Shown: one piece after another, positions 10,930-21,754 of the stretch
Position numbering within the stretch: the stretch's first letter is position 1
How the letters are laid out: each line of letters begins with the position of its first letter
Assembly (NCBI GenBank): GCA_903632075.3
Contig: CAHIKZ030001780.1
Location: 1,970,001 to 2,034,000 of the forward strand
Length of the DNA: 64,000 nucleotides
Source: Acanthosepion pharaonis
Lineage: Eukaryota > Mollusca > Cephalopoda > Sepiida > Sepiidae
Direction: 5' to 3'
Made by a program: the position numbers and the translations under genes
Notes under the pieces: model-generated
Told to the model about the DNA's origin: nothing
Seen by the model: only the letters and a program-made list of their open reading frames with translations
Databases searched by the model: none

Positions 10930-11400
10930 CTGCAGCCACTTTGTTCTGCAGATACTTTGGATATTTTGTCAAATCCTTTTGCATTATGGCTTCAAGAAGT
11001 CTGTGGTCACTCAGACTGTAATGTACTGGCCGTATGTATATAAGCCACTGCCAGTAAATGCTTCTCTATCTGTGCATACCATGTTTCTGTGTCAATAAGG
11101 GCTCAACTGGTATAGGCCAGGGGCTAGTCATCTTGGCGCAATGTAGCTTCTAAGCCCTTCTCACTTGCATCACACTGGATTGCAAAAGCTTTATTGTGGT
11201 CATAATATCTTAGTACAGATGCTTCGCTCACCTTCTTAATCTTATCAAAAGTCTCCTTGAGTGCCTGAGACAAAGTCCAAGAGATGTCTGTCTTTGTAAG
11301 AATTGGAGACATCAACTCTGAGATATATGGTAGGAATTTTGCAAGGAAATTCACAAATCTTCCTATTCAGTGGACTACCTTCACATCTGTTGAATGAGAC
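10930..11400 (-). pseudogene. Gypsy RT connection and RNase H, broken
   Basis: The frame 11,124-11,354 begins N-F-L-A-K-F-L-P-x-I-S-x-L-M-S-P-I, the connection segment of Ty3/gypsy polymerases, and ends in Q-C-D-A-S-E-K-G-L, the first catalytic Asp block of RNase H. A stop follows at L-R-Q-D-D. Beyond it the reading P-L-A-Y ... D-T-E-T-W-Y-A-Q-I-E-K, the next conserved RNase H block, is still visible. Further down L-E-A-I-M-Q-K appears in another frame. Confidence 0.75.
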
Positions 11401-11990
11401 ATCTCCCTAATAACCTTTATCTTCTCTGGATCAGGGCATAACCCTTCATTGGTTATTATATGTCCCATGAAAGACACAGAAGTTTGTCACAGGTCCACTT
11501 TGTAAGGGTTTAGATGCATTCCCCATTCCTGGCATCTTTGTAAGAGTCTCTTGAGCTTTCTGTCATGGTCAGCTGTGGCTTCTTCCATATTTTTGCCTCT
11601 CCCAGATGTTATCATATACAACCTTTCAAAAAATTTTGGGTGCTGGTGTAATTTCAAATGGTAGCACTTTCCACATATAATGGCTAAATGTAGTGGTGAA
11701 TGTAGTCAAATTACTGCCTTCCTCATCAAGCTTCAGATACCAGAACCCATCTCTCAGATCCAGGGTCGAAAACACTTTACCATCAGCAAGTTCAGGCAAC
11801 AGACCTTTAAACACCAGTAACTGAAAATGTTCCTTTTTAAAAGACTTGGTTAGCAACCTTGGATCTATACAGACATGCAGATTCCAGTTTTTTTTTTTTC
11901 ATCACCAGTGTTAACACGCTGACCCATGCTATTGGGCCATTAGCTAGCTCAATGACCTCTTTTTCCACTAGACTATCCTACTCCAATTTT
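11400..11990 (-). pseudogene. Gypsy reverse transcriptase, catalytic box missing
   Basis: The frame 11,626-11,856 shows F-S-T-L-D-L-R-D-G-F-W-Y-L-K-L-D, the first catalytic Asp motif of gypsy RT, then T-T-F-x-T-T-F and L-P-F-E-I-T-P-A-P. Directly after this the reading jumps, within about 12 residues, to G-R-G-K-N-M-E and A-D-H-D-R-K-L, blocks that normally lie beyond the Y-x-D-D box. The segment holding the two catalytic Asp therefore appears deleted. Around 11,480-11,420 the reading M-G-H-I-I-T-N-E-G-L fits the RT thumb. Confidence 0.7.
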
Positions 11991-12344
11991 CATTCCCATT
12001 TGAGAGCTATTGGAACACTCTCTGCTGCTCCAAATGTACCACATCAGGTTTGCCTAACTTTCCTTCAAATAAGTCCTTGAAATCCTGAAGAATTGGATCA
12101 AATTTTTGTGTGTTCATCTCCTTTTCCTGTAAGACTTTAGTTACCAACTTGAACTCCTTGTTCAAACTGATTAAGCCTATTTTTTACATGGCCATTGTGC
12201 CTAGGAGTGGGTGCAAATCATACTTCCCAATCACAAAATTTACAGCATATTTCTTTCAGCTTTTCAGGTTAAGCAACTTTAGACATTACTCACACAGTGG
12301 TTTCGTCTTTTCCCTTTTGTACATGATGAGGGTCTTATCAGAGG

Positions 12345-12425
12345 ACTTCAGATTTCTCACATGAACAGATTTCAAACTTAGCAAGTTCATTGAAGCTCTA
12401 CTATCAAGCTGAAACAGTTCTTTTA
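12345..12425 (-). pseudogene. Gypsy aspartic protease core, altered triad
   Basis: The minus-strand reading gives F-Q-L-D-S-R-A-S-M-N-L-L. In this family the catalytic triplet is D-S/T-G. Here the Gly position is Arg. Only about 25 residues are legible before frames diverge. Confidence 0.5.
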
Positions 12426-12539
12426 TCATTCAGGTCAAATTGTCTGTTCACTAAACTACCATTTTTTTTCCCTCAGTCATAACCATATCCATGTATTCAA
12501 AGTCCAACTGAATACCATTACTATCTTTGCTATGTTGCC

Positions 12540-13180
12540 GATTTGCATTTTGCTGCAAAGTTCTTTTGCCTTAGCATTTCAAACACATTCATTCCATCAG
12601 CTGGACATTGTTCCTAACTTGATTCATGACAAAAATTACAGAACCAACATTTTTTTCTAAGTTTTGGTTTTCCCCACAGATGCTTTTGCATCTTTGTAGC
12701 AACCTTATGTACTGGTTCTGGTCTCAAAATTTGAGACTGTTGAGCAGAATCCTCCATTTGTTTGCAGATGTCAGTGTACCTCAGTAACTCTCAATTTTAG
12801 CAATTCTGTTTGTGTTTGGGGGTTCTGTATTCCCTGCTAAAATTTGGCCATGCAGTTGTCACAAAAGTGACAATTTTTTATCAATGTCCACAATGCAGTT
12901 ATAAAAGCTTCCACACTTTCTGACTTCTTCTTTCCTCATGTTAACTACAAGACATTCATATATAATATTAGTTCTGCTAACTGTTTACTTGTCAAATGCT
13001 TGGATAAATTCTTCAGTTGTCCACTGTTCATTGAGTGTGGGAAATTGGAAACCATTATATACCTTTAATACTTCTAACATGCGAGGCAGTAATGCCATCT
13101 GGTACTCTATTGTCTGCTTGTGTAAATATGTGATAACTGCATAGTTATGCCACTTCTGTTTAAACAGTTACCTATTCAGG
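12540..13180 (-). pseudogene. Gypsy Gag remnant with Cys-rich knuckle
   Basis: The minus reading includes E-E-F-I-Q-A-F-D-K-Q and I-Y-E-C-L-V-V-N-M-R, a capsid-like stretch, at about 13,030-12,930. Further on comes C-W-F-C-N-F-C-H-E-S with a stop and C-P-A-D-G, resembling the C-x2-C ... H ... C-P-A-x-G zinc region of Mag-type gypsy elements. The frame is not continuous. Confidence 0.5.
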
Positions 13181-13489
13181 GGCTGGGGTGGCTTATGCCT
13201 ACTACTGGCTGCTAAGCACTCAATTCATTTCCAGTTGGGTCCGCTATCTTTTTTAAAACCTATGTGGTTGGAATTGTCACTTATCTGTTTTCTCCTGCAC
13301 TTAACACTTTCCCTTTTGTGGTTCTCTAGTCACTGACCTCGTACACTACTGCCACCATGCTTATTCTCTTCTATGGCCACTGACAATAAGCAACACAAGA
13401 TCTGAATGCCATCAGAGCAGTCAGCTTGATTTCAAATTTTCCACACTCCTACATCAGGTCGTCATTTGCTTAGTTAATGTAAGCGGTGT

Positions 13490-14755
13490 CCCACAAATCA
13501 AGTTCTTATGAAACATCTTTCCCCTTTTGAAAGAAGACTATTTTTTTCTTTTTAACAAGTTACAATAAAAATTCATTTTTTGTCTTTTAATTTTTTTATT
13601 ACACATATGAACTAAAGATTGCATTGAAGCATGAAACTAACTGTCACTGCTTGGTGTTCACTTTTATATTTACATATGCTCTATTCTCTGATACTTTCAT
13701 CCATAAATATAGCATATTTTTATCATGAGAGATTTAACTAAAGAAATAAAAGGATAAACAGAAAACAACATATGAAAATTTTCTTAATTTTTTTCAATTC
13801 ATTGAAATGAACAATATTTCTCTACTTCCAAAACTAAGCTAAACTCAAAACAAATATGATGTGGTTGGTAACTGACATTTGTTATTGAAAATTTCATTTT
13901 ACCATATAAGGTTACAAAATCTAAATATTTCAGAAGCTTTATTTTTCAATTTGCTAATCATGTAATTGTATAGTACTTATATATATTTTTAATGCATTTA
14001 ACAGTTCACAGCTATAGTATAACATCTCCAGAAAGTCATAGTACACCTATATTATATATGCTTTTTTTTTGTGCTGACATGCTGAGGAGCCCCTGTATAT
14101 ATATGTGTGTGTGTGTGTGCATGTGTGTGTATATGTCAAGAACAAAGTAAACTGGTGTAGATATTTCTTTTTTTACTAAAATCAACTAAAACTTACATAT
14201 TACTGTAACTGGTGACACACATACAAAAAGACTGTTACCAACAGCAATTTAATGAATAGATGTTAAATTGTATTTTGTAGTAGAATTTTGTAGTAAATGA
14301 TTACTGTATATCATAAATCAAAATCAGCATGAAGCCATCTTCCTCAGAGGAGAGAGAAAAGTCAAAGTCAAAGTGGAAAATAACATAATGAAGTGCAAGT
14401 TAGGGGAGAGGTAGCAGAAGGAAAAATATTTTATCATTTCTTATTCAACATGGCATTCAATCAGTTTTTATTAAATTCAGACAACAAACTAGAATCATAC
14501 ACTGTCCATTTTCAATCATCAATTCTAAATTTAAAGATAGAAGTAGATATGTTTGCCAATTGTCTGGGTTCACTTTCTTCCCCACCCACGTGAACAGGAG
14601 TAGATGTTTATCCCTTGTTTTCTGTTTAGGATTGGTTTTCCAGTTCCTTCTAAAGTCTTTTCCTTTTCTTTCACACCCCTTGCTGCTTGCAATGATAGCA
14701 TATATGTCATGAAACAATTCTAAGACATTGCTTATCTCTTTAATAAGAAATTATA
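13490..14755. other. Unassigned AT-rich sequence
   Basis: Contains a short (TG)n tract at about 14,105-14,133. Frames near 14,393-14,717 overlap on both strands and show no known motif. Nothing else was recognised. Confidence 0.5.
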
Positions 14756-14759
14756 CCTA

Positions 14760-15960
14760 CTCTGTTGAGCTCACAGTAGCATATGGCTACATCAATAGAC
14801 TTCCTCGTCTCATCCATTAGAAACCACCTGCCAAGCTCTGAATCTACTGAATTCATCAATCTAATAGAGGAACTATATTGGTCTACAGAATCTTATATGT
14901 CTGGCAAGGACCCCAATATGGAAACATTTCAGACTTCACCAGGAGTATGACAAGGAGGAAATGAGAGCCCCAGTTTATTTAATCTTTTTCTAGACTATGC
15001 CTTGTACATTTATAAACAAAGATATGAAGAGATGAGCACTAACTATTTAAGTATTTCATACCACACCCCAAAGGAGTCTACCAAAAAAATGACCCTACTT
15101 TCCCTCCCAAAGCAAATGTACTGATGATGATTGGTAGGGAGGATTTATATTGATGACATAGGTGTTCATAGTTGGGATAAAAATGATCTTGAACAGAAAA
15201 TCAACATCCTCTAGCAAGTGTTACAAGAAGTAAGACTCAAGATAAATCTTTCCAAAAAAGAAAGTATGATCAGGAATACGAATGAAAGCAGTGATGGTGC
15301 TTAAGCTGAATCCATCAAAAAAATTCAGGATGTAGAATTAGTAAATACTTCAGATACCTCAGAGTATAGATCAGTTATAACAAATTAAGTATAGGTGAAA
15401 AGGCAATTGGACTTAGAATAGGTGGTGTCAGATATAGTTTTGCCTAACACCACAAGTTGCTACGAAACCAAAACATCAATCTGAAAACTAATATAACAGT
15501 GATCTAAGATCAATGGTTAAAAAAGGCTTTGAGTGAGTGAAGCCTGGGGGTCTTGACATTGTGGTCTGGCATTACAGAATCACAAAGAACTGTACCAAAT
15601 AACAGAAACCACATCACTTGAGGACTACCAACAGCAGAAATAACTAAAATGGATAGCATATGTAATGACATAATCAAGATGTAAGTTTTAATTGATTTTA
15701 GTAAAAAAATCTTACACTATCTTGCTTTATTCTTAAAATTACACACACATACACACACACACACGAACACACACACACATGAACACATGGGTGTCTTCAA
15801 AGAAAGCGTTAGGAAATAAACCTCCATCAGTACTGGAAAGAGCAATAACAGTGATTGGACTCGAAAAACCTATTTTCCTGAAAAGTTGTTTTAAGAGAAA
15901 ATTTTTATAAATTTCAACTGAAAGCAGTACTGGCTGTTTGGTCAATGAATGTCAAGTAGG
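14760..15960 (+). mobile_element. LINE family B with reverse transcriptase, broken
   Basis: In plus frames the sequence shows F-Q-T-S-P-G-V then stop, Q-G-G-N-E-S-P-S-L-F-N-L-F-L-D-Y-A (the G-V-x-Q-G block with S-P-x-L-F), then I-Y-I-D-D-I-G-V-H-S-W at about 15,147 (catalytic Y-x-D-D, both Asp present), then L-K-I-N-L-S-K-K-E-S-M-I. The 3' part from about 15,440 matches the copy at 4,470-4,990. Stops and frameshifts are frequent. A (CA)n tract at 15,740-15,780 interrupts the tail. The LINE clade was not determined. Confidence 0.7.
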
Positions 15961-16249
15961 GAAATGGCTAACATTATCATTATACTTTTCCTTGTTAGAT
16001 CAAGATTGTTGTTCCACTTTATAACCATCTCTGACCAATCCATAACACACACATGTAAATATCATTCAAATTTATCGCTCCTAAAAGGATATTAAAAGAA
16101 AAATTATTCCTTGCAACAAAGATTCTTGAGTACCCCAGACTTAAATGCCTTTTGAAACCATGTTATTATTGAAAATAAAGTAGCTATTAAATCCATAAAG
16201 TACTTTTTGTCTAGCACATGGATACTCAATAATTTAATATTGTCTACGT

Positions 16250-16975
16250 GCATTTCCATCTTGGGCTCACGTTCTCTGTTGATTATGAAGTGGAAAGACC
16301 ATATTGAATCCATTGCTAGGTCAGCTGCTAAGAAAGTTGGTTCACTATGTCAGGTGAGACAATTTTTCTCTACAGAATCTATCTTGCATATCTATAAGTC
16401 TACCATTCATCCATGCTTAGAATATTTCTGCCACATATAGTCCAGTGCCTCTGCTATTTACCTTGAGCTCTTTGATAAGATGCAAAGAAGAATCAGCAAT
16501 ATTATTGGTCCTAATCTGGCGATTCAACTCTAGTCACTTTCCCACTGCTGTAAGGTTGCCTCTCTGTGTCTTTTCTATAAATACTTACACAGTAATTATT
16601 CAGATGAGCTCTTTGCTATGGTACGTAGAGTTTTTGAATTAGTGCAGCACTAGACTGGCATTGAGATCTCATCAATTTGCAGTTAAGCTGGCTAGATGTA
16701 GCCATAAATTCTATGCCAAAAGTTTCTTTTCTCATACTTCTCACTTCTGGAACTCCATTCTGGCTCCATACTTTCCAGCTAACTTTAATGTGCAAAAATT
16801 TAAATGCAATTTCAATCACTATCTATTGTCCTTTTGATTACTCTCTTCTTTCTGCTCATCATTATTGTTTCTGGTCCTAATTCTCTCGCACCCTGTAAAC
16901 CCGTTGTGTTTTAGTAACATTACTGAATTGCTTGGAGTGATACCAATAAAAAAAATTTTTTTTTAAATATATAAA
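16250..16975 (+). mobile_element. Jockey-like LINE, C-terminal domain and 3' end
   Basis: The frame at 16,207-16,440 reads W-K-D-H-I-E-S-I-A-R-S-A-A-K-K-V-G and then Y-K-S-T-I-H-P-C-L-E-Y, the post-RT region of Jockey-type ORF2. V-A-S-L-C-L-F-Y-K-Y follows near 16,556 in another frame. The end has A-P-C-K-P-V and a terminal CTTGGAGTGATACCAATAAAAA in place of the usual tail. It forms a tail-to-tail pair with 17,095-17,640. Confidence 0.75.
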
Positions 16976-17094
16976 TAAATAAATTACATGAAGGAGCTGG
17001 TAAACTGATGAGGAAGAAATCATTTGATTACAATTAAACAGTTTTATTTGGATTTTAAGACACATTAAGCTTGACAAACCTCTGATTACTTTTT

Positions 17095-17640
17095 TTTTTA
17101 ATCATTTCACCCCAAGTAAGGCGATAATACCACTAAGATGCTAGGGTGTTATTGGGAGTGAAGATTTTAGTGAAACAGCTTTCAGGCAATTAATGTCACA
17201 TTTTAATTTTTGAAGATTGTAGGTGGCAGAGAAGCAAGAAACTGAAAGATTGTTCAATAGGTGAGAAGTGCAAGAAAAAAAACTATTAGAATAGTATTTA
17301 TGGTTACATCTAGCTAACTGAACAGTAAAATGATGAGAATGAGTTGCCAATCTAGTAGTACACTAAAATTCATGTAATCAAAGTACCAAGGAGGAAAACT
17401 CATTAGAACAATATTTATGGAAAAGGAAAAGGGAAGCCACATAGTCATGGGAAAGTGACTGAAACTGAGACAACAGGTCAGGACTAATAACGTTCCAAAC
17501 ACTTCTTTGGATTTTTTAAGAACCTTGAGATATATATCAGGAGCACCAGACAAGATATGTGTAGCAAAGTATGACAAGAGTATGTTGATGCTGGGGGAAA
17601 CATCTAACTCTCCCAGCAACTACAGGGGTAATAGGTAGAC
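17095..17640 (-). mobile_element. Jockey-like LINE, 3' end, inverted relative to neighbour
   Basis: On minus the frames 17,314-17,619 and 17,141-17,350 give H-F-T-V-Q-L-A-R-C-N-x-K-Y-Y-S-N-S-F-F-S and L-Q-K-L-K-C-D-I-N, the final residues of Jockey ORF2. They are followed by the 3' tail (CACCCCAAGTAAGGCGATAA on plus) and a T-rich end at 17,090. Multiple stops. Confidence 0.8.
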
Positions 17641-17659
17641 AGGAGGTAACTGATTTCAT

Positions 17660-17970
17660 AAGACACTATACCTTGCCAACTGCTGCTTTTATTGGCATGA
17701 AGCATTTTACAAAGACCTGGATCTTGATCAGTTGCAAAGAGACCCATATCTCCAAACTGTCCCCACTGCTAAGGTGAAAAACCTGGATGTAACTGGTGTT
17801 GTCAAACATGTCCACATACCATCCGAGGCCTCTTTTGCGTCTGTACTGACACATGTTCATCACACATACGGCAACAGATATTCAATGCATGGAAAAATGG
17901 TAGATTTATAATGTGGCACGACACATTGAACCAACTTTCATAGTAGCAAACCTAGCAATTGATTGAATAT
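17660..17970 (-). other. Possible LINE endonuclease remnant
   Basis: A 65-codon minus frame at 17,666-17,863 reads R-K-R-G-L-G-W-Y-V and later D-S-L-E-I-W-V-S-L. This faintly recalls the R-x-G-G-V-x-x-Y-V ... L-E-x-x-W block of LINE endonucleases. The resemblance is weak. Confidence 0.25.
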
Positions 17971-17974
17971 ACAT

Positions 17975-18130
17975 TCAGACTGTTGTCTTCATTTTTGCTG
18001 TTAATATCACCACATTTTGGCTTTTAGGCACTTCACCCTTCTTCAGGTGTCTGTCAATCTGGGTAACCTTCAGGGAATTTCAAACTAAATTCTTTATTGA
18101 ATACAAATGGTGCAGTGGAAGAGGATAGCA
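17975..18130. repeat. Fold-back repeat family, single arm
   Basis: Shares CAGACTGTTGTCxTCAT, CCTTCTTCAGGTG and GGAATTTCAAACxAA with arms at 23,959-24,063 and 30,060-30,185. Only one arm is seen here. Confidence 0.55.
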
Positions 18131-18560
18131 GGTGAGGCGGAATGATTGAAAGACAATCAAAGTTTTAGAAACAGTTTAAAAAAATCCATGGATGCCAAAA
18201 GATAAATATGATTTCAAAATTTAAAATATTGTTATGGATTATTTGTAATTGAATGCATGAGTCCCAGTATAAATAGAATTGTAGCATATCCATGTATGAT
18301 AATAGGTATGCCCCCATTCCTATAAATACAGTAGTGATTACTGTATGTGTGGGTCTGTGATCTGCAGTTGTAGATTCATTGTGGAATTCATTTGACTTAC
18401 CTCTAGCACTTGACTATCACTTCTATGTACCGCTGGTAAATCTTATTATTGTTCTTGTCCTAAGTATTATCATTCATTACCAACCTTTGTGTGATTATTC
18501 TATTCAGTAACCTTTCCTAGGTTACAACAAATAGTTATAAATAACTATTTCTTGGAATTG
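18131..18560. other. AT-rich flank of the LTR element
   Basis: Ordinary AT-rich sequence up to the insertion point. Nothing else recognised. Confidence 0.5.
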
Positions 18561-18565
18561 ATTTC
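18561..18565. repeat. Target-site duplication, left (ATTTC)
   Basis: ATTTC directly precedes the TG of the left LTR and recurs directly after the CA of the right LTR. Confidence 0.85.
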
Positions 18566-18890
18566 TGTAGCAAAGAAGTCAAATTTAATATGGAGTGTAA
18601 GGGACGCAACTCTTTCCGTAGGAAAATGTCTAACACGACGCAACGCAAAGCAATGCATACCGAACACGGGTGTAATGCCCTTCTGCCAATTTCTCCATGC
18701 GACCTGCTTTTATGGAGCCCAGAAACACCTCATTAGCATGCGTGTAACGCGACCTTGTGGGACTGCATGAGACCGTGAATATTAAAAAGTCACGGACGCC
18801 ATCTTGGACCCTTTCTTTCTTTTCTCAACCCACAGGCCAGACAGACGCGAGGGCGTTTGGGAAGTAAGCCATTTCTATTTTCCCCACACT
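18566..18890 (-). repeat. 3' LTR of the retrotransposon
   Basis: 325 bp, plus-strand ends TGTAGCAAAG and TTTTCCCCACA. On the coding strand it starts TGTGGGGAAAA. Paired with 22,417-22,738. Confidence 0.9.
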
Positions 18891-18900
18891 CCACCTCTGA
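18891..18900 (-). promoter_or_regulatory. Polypurine tract
   Basis: On minus AGAGGTGGAG, nine purines of ten, lies directly against the TGTGGGG start of the 3' LTR, where the plus-strand primer of an LTR element is expected. Confidence 0.65.
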
Positions 18901-18902
18901 TC

Positions 18903-19112
18903 TCAGGTGCTTCTTCGAAGAGGGAAGCTGCGAGCCTCATTGTCGCTTGTGCTCCCGTCCGCGGTCTGAGGGTCGAAAAACACCATGTCCCTTGGAAGGC
19001 TACTGATATCTGAGTCACTGCCTGATGGAGCTGGTGTGAACCAGAGCAATGCCTCACTGGTCTCAGATTCCGATTCGCTCTCGTCATCCAGCGGTGGTTG
19101 CAACTGTGTCAC
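18903..19112 (-). pseudogene. Pol C-terminal tail, acidic
   Basis: The last reading frame of the element. It carries an acidic Ser-rich run (D-D-E-S-E-S-E-S-E-T) and stops at 18,903, two bases before the purine tract. It follows the integrase piece with a frame change at about 19,110-19,118, beside a run of three C on minus. No known domain; such tails are common at the end of integrase. Confidence 0.6.
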
Positions 19113-19523
19113 TGAGGGCTGATCACTTCAGTGACACGTCCAGTTCTGTATTTCGTCGTACACTTGCTGCGCAGGTCCTTAATCCAGACGACATCTCCTT
19201 TCTTCAGCCTCTCTCCGGTTACTTTCAGTTCGGGCAGCGGGTTGGTCTCTATGCCCTTCACTCTGACATGGTACCTATGCAATGTGTCGGATGGCGCCGT
19301 GGAGGGTGAGACATCATCCCTCGGGGTCACGTTATACAAGTAGACTGCCTCAGACACCGTGCAGCCCGTCCTGGTCTTGACGGTCCTGTGGTTCCGCTCG
19401 ATGATCCCATTTCTACTTGGTACGTGGGCGCACCGGAACCATAGGTGCACTCCCCAGCCATCCACAAACTTCCCAAACTGCTTACTGGAGAATGCAGTGC
19501 CATTGTCGGTTAATATCTCCGTT
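19109..19523 (-). pseudogene. Integrase core, second half and C terminus
   Basis: Continues the integrase of the neighbouring frame after the break at the G/C run 19,524-19,531. L-T-D-N-G-T-A-F holds the second catalytic Asp, and V-P-S-R-N-G-I-I-E-R-N-H-R holds the catalytic Glu (codon about 19,397-19,399), so all three acidic residues of the D-D-E set survive across the two frames. The C-terminal part reads K-G-D-V-V-W-I-K-D and T-G-R-V-T-E-V, a GPY/F-like module. It ends at a TGA at 19,109. Confidence 0.8.
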
Positions 19524-20544
19524 GGGGGGGGCCACGTTCAAGGAAGATACGGTTTAACTGACAGATGATGGTGGCTGCATCTTGCCAACGCAGCAGCTGC
19601 CATATCGCAAACCTAGATGGACCACAATCAATGAGCGTCAGGTAAGTAACATCTATCGCCAGCCGGCTCCAGTGGCTCCTCACACTCAGCTGCCCTTTCT
19701 TCCAGTGAACGGGTGCTGGGTCTATAGACTGGCACGCCACGCAGCTTCTGACCACTCTCCTGACCTCTGTCTTTTGTACTCCTGGGTCAACCAACTTGGC
19801 AAAATACAGGGTCCGCTTGACTCCAGGGTGCCCGCTTTGTTGGTGGACTTCTTTGATTCGGTTAGATCGAACAGGACTCACGGATGCAGCACAGGCGGGT
19901 TGCATGGGCTCAGTAGCTTTCTTAGTGGCGTCAAGCCACCTTTGGGGCACCCTCGTTAAACAATCTGCCTTGTTGAGGCTAGATTTGACCAGGGACACCT
20001 CCATTGTCAGTGCGTGCTCTTGCACCAGCTTCACGATCATGTCGAGCCATCCTCGGATAAGTATCTCGCTGGTGGCTTTAGTCCGCACCCTGGCCCTCCC
20101 GATAAGGGTATTCGAGATCCACTTATAGACACAAGCGGAATCCGTGAACAGACGCAGGGTGGTCGACTTCCAAAGGATCGCTAAGTTGATCCCCTTGATG
20201 ACAGCATCAAGCTCCGCTAGGTTTATGTGCTGGGAGTCCTTTTCTAGATGTAACCAGCAAGCATCTTCCACCACAGCTCCATCATGAACTATCGATACGC
20301 CGGTTGCAAGAGAGCTTGCGTCAACCCACACACCGAGGTCTTGGCTGTTGACGCACCATCTGCCCTGCGCTGGGTCTTCCTTGCATACTCTAGCGAGGAC
20401 CTCCCTCATCATGGTGTTGAGAGGGGCGTTGTGAACTTCGTCATCCCATCCAGTGGTGACGTCAGATGCTCTCTGCTTGATGAATGCCACCGAAACACGC
20501 AGCCAGCCACCTACAGGAAGGTGCCCAACTAGCTTGCCGCACAA
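19510..20544 (-). pseudogene. RNase H and integrase N-terminal half
   Basis: An open stretch of 344 codons. Residues 1-30 (C-G-K-L-V-G-H-L-P-V-x-G-W-L-R) belong to the RT-RH connection. RNase H acidic residues are at Asp75 (V-W-V-D-A-S), Glu111 (N-L-A-E-L-D), Asp135 (L-F-T-D-S-A) and Asp194 (N-K-A-D-C-L). The integrase zinc finger is His234, His239, Cys268, Cys271. The first catalytic Asp of integrase is Asp298 (A-I-D-V-T). The frame ends shortly after, where a run of eight G/C at 19,524-19,531 shifts the reading. It is in the same frame as the RT piece and separated from it only by a TGA at 20,557-20,559. Confidence 0.85.
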
Positions 20545-20556
20545 GGAAAATATACT

Positions 20557-21108
20557 TCACTGCGTGACAACGGGGGGCATGTCTGGGACTTCGATTCCCC
20601 GTTTCCAATACAGAACGTCATCCTCTCTCCAGACCTGTAAACCAAGCACCCGTGCACCATCCTGTAGCCTCTCCAGCTCCTTGCTGAGGAGGCCAAAGTT
20701 GTAGAAATGCTCCTTCATGCGTGCTGCAGATAAGACTCCCTCGTTCATGTAATCAATATATGCAGATGTTGCCCGCTGTATGCGCTCATCCTTCGTCAGA
20801 ATGGTGTCAACAATCATCTGCATAATTGATGGCGCCACATTGAGTCCAAACCCCATGCTGGTCAGGCAATACCTTTGCCCCTTGATAAGCACAGTTTGAT
20901 AGGGCCACAGTGATCGGTGCACACGCACTTGAAGGTATGGTCTATGAAGATCCAGCACAGATACATTTGATCCCGTCTGTCGCCATTCCTTTTTAGCTTC
21001 TCGGGTACACACGTCCGCACGGGCTGTAAAAGGGTCCACGTGCTCATTCAGTTCCCGATAGTCAAGCACCGGCCTCACCTTTTGTTTGTTGTGCTGGATA
21101 ACTGCCAT
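20557..21108 (-). pseudogene. Reverse transcriptase, catalytic Asp replaced
   Basis: 183 codons open. V-R-P-V-L-D-Y-R-E-L-N (residues 11-21), V-L-D-L-H-R-P-Y-L-Q with the first catalytic Asp53, L-T-S-M-G-F-G-L-N-V-A-P-S-I-M-Q (82-97) and Y-I-D-Y at 117-120, where the family has two Asp. The second Asp is Tyr120 (codon 20,749-20,751), so this copy cannot be an active polymerase. It ends with a TGA at 20,557-20,559 inside the RT-RH connection. Confidence 0.85.
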
Positions 21109-21545
21109 TAGCGGGATCAGGCCCTTCGGGGCTCAAATTCCTTCTCTGGATAAGAAACCAACCATCCGTTATTAATCCAGGCTCACAACTCATTGTCGTA
21201 TTCCGCACGAGCTCGCGGTGGGATTTTATACTCTGGCACACTGTTGTACAGCTTCTCTGGCAGTTGATCGTCCAACCATTTCCAGGATACCGTCCAGGAC
21301 TTTGTACGCTGGTCGAACTCTGCACAAAAGTCAGGCCGTTCCAGCTCCATTGCTGCACCTAGAGCAAGACCAGTTTCAGTGAAACGCGCCCAACCCTCTT
21401 CGTCAACATGGATGTCACCCAGTTTTTTGATGATGTCCATTCCCAGGAGCAGATCATAGCCGAGCAGCTCTCCATCCACGACCAGGGCTTGTACGGCTAC
21501 TGCAGGCCCATCGCCGATGCTTGCACGGATGATTTCTTGTCCCAC
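21109..21545 (-). pseudogene. Post-protease and pre-RT segment of Pol
   Basis: The frame 21,183-21,545 reads L-L-G-Y-D-L-L-L-G-M-D-I-I-K-K-L, the second conserved block of the retroviral-type protease (hydrophobic-L-G-x-D), then the linker to RT ending at a TGA at 21,183-21,185. The reading continues I-N-N-G-W-L-V to about 21,130, where another frame change beside a run of G leads into the RT piece. Confidence 0.7.
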
Positions 21546-21754
21546 GTGTCACAACATGCCTTGCGCACAAGGGTCTGGGTGCACCCGGTGTCTACAAGTG
21601 TGAAGCGCTCACGCCCGTTAATCCTCACGCTCACTGCGGGTAGTGCCTTGTTCAGCGGCGATCTGGGGAGAAGGCTGGCGCTGTAGCTTACTCCCCTTGC
21701 CCATTTCCCAGACAGCTTCTTGCTACGTTGCCCAGCTTGTCGCACCTGTAGCAA
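21497..21754 (-). pseudogene. Aspartic protease N-terminal half
   Basis: Contains F-T-L-V-D-T-G-C-T-Q-T-L-V with an intact D-T-G at about 21,584-21,592. It overlaps the end of gag (21,688-21,754) in the -1 frame, so it could be reached by -1 frameshifting. The same offset could also come from loss of one base in the G run near 21,693-21,696. A further frame change near 21,535 moves the second half of the protease to another frame. Confidence 0.8.

Larger units (their letters stand above)
10920..13480 (-). mobile_element. Ty3/gypsy LTR retrotransposon, decayed internal region
   Basis: Read on minus from high to low coordinates there is Gag-like sequence (about 13,180-12,780), a Cys/His knuckle region (about 12,680-12,540), an aspartic-protease core (12,425-12,345), reverse transcriptase (11,990-11,400) and RNase H (11,360-10,930). 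The order PR-RT-RH is that of Metaviridae. No LTRs were found at either edge and the integrase is missing, so this is an internal fragment. It is full of stops and frameshifts. It differs from the better-preserved element at 18.56-22.74 kb. Confidence 0.75.

Noticed and set aside
19582..20704. Plus-strand frames of 82-125 codons opposite Pol
   Set aside because: Shadows of the minus-strand RNase H and integrase in GC-rich DNA; the minus strand carries all family motifs.
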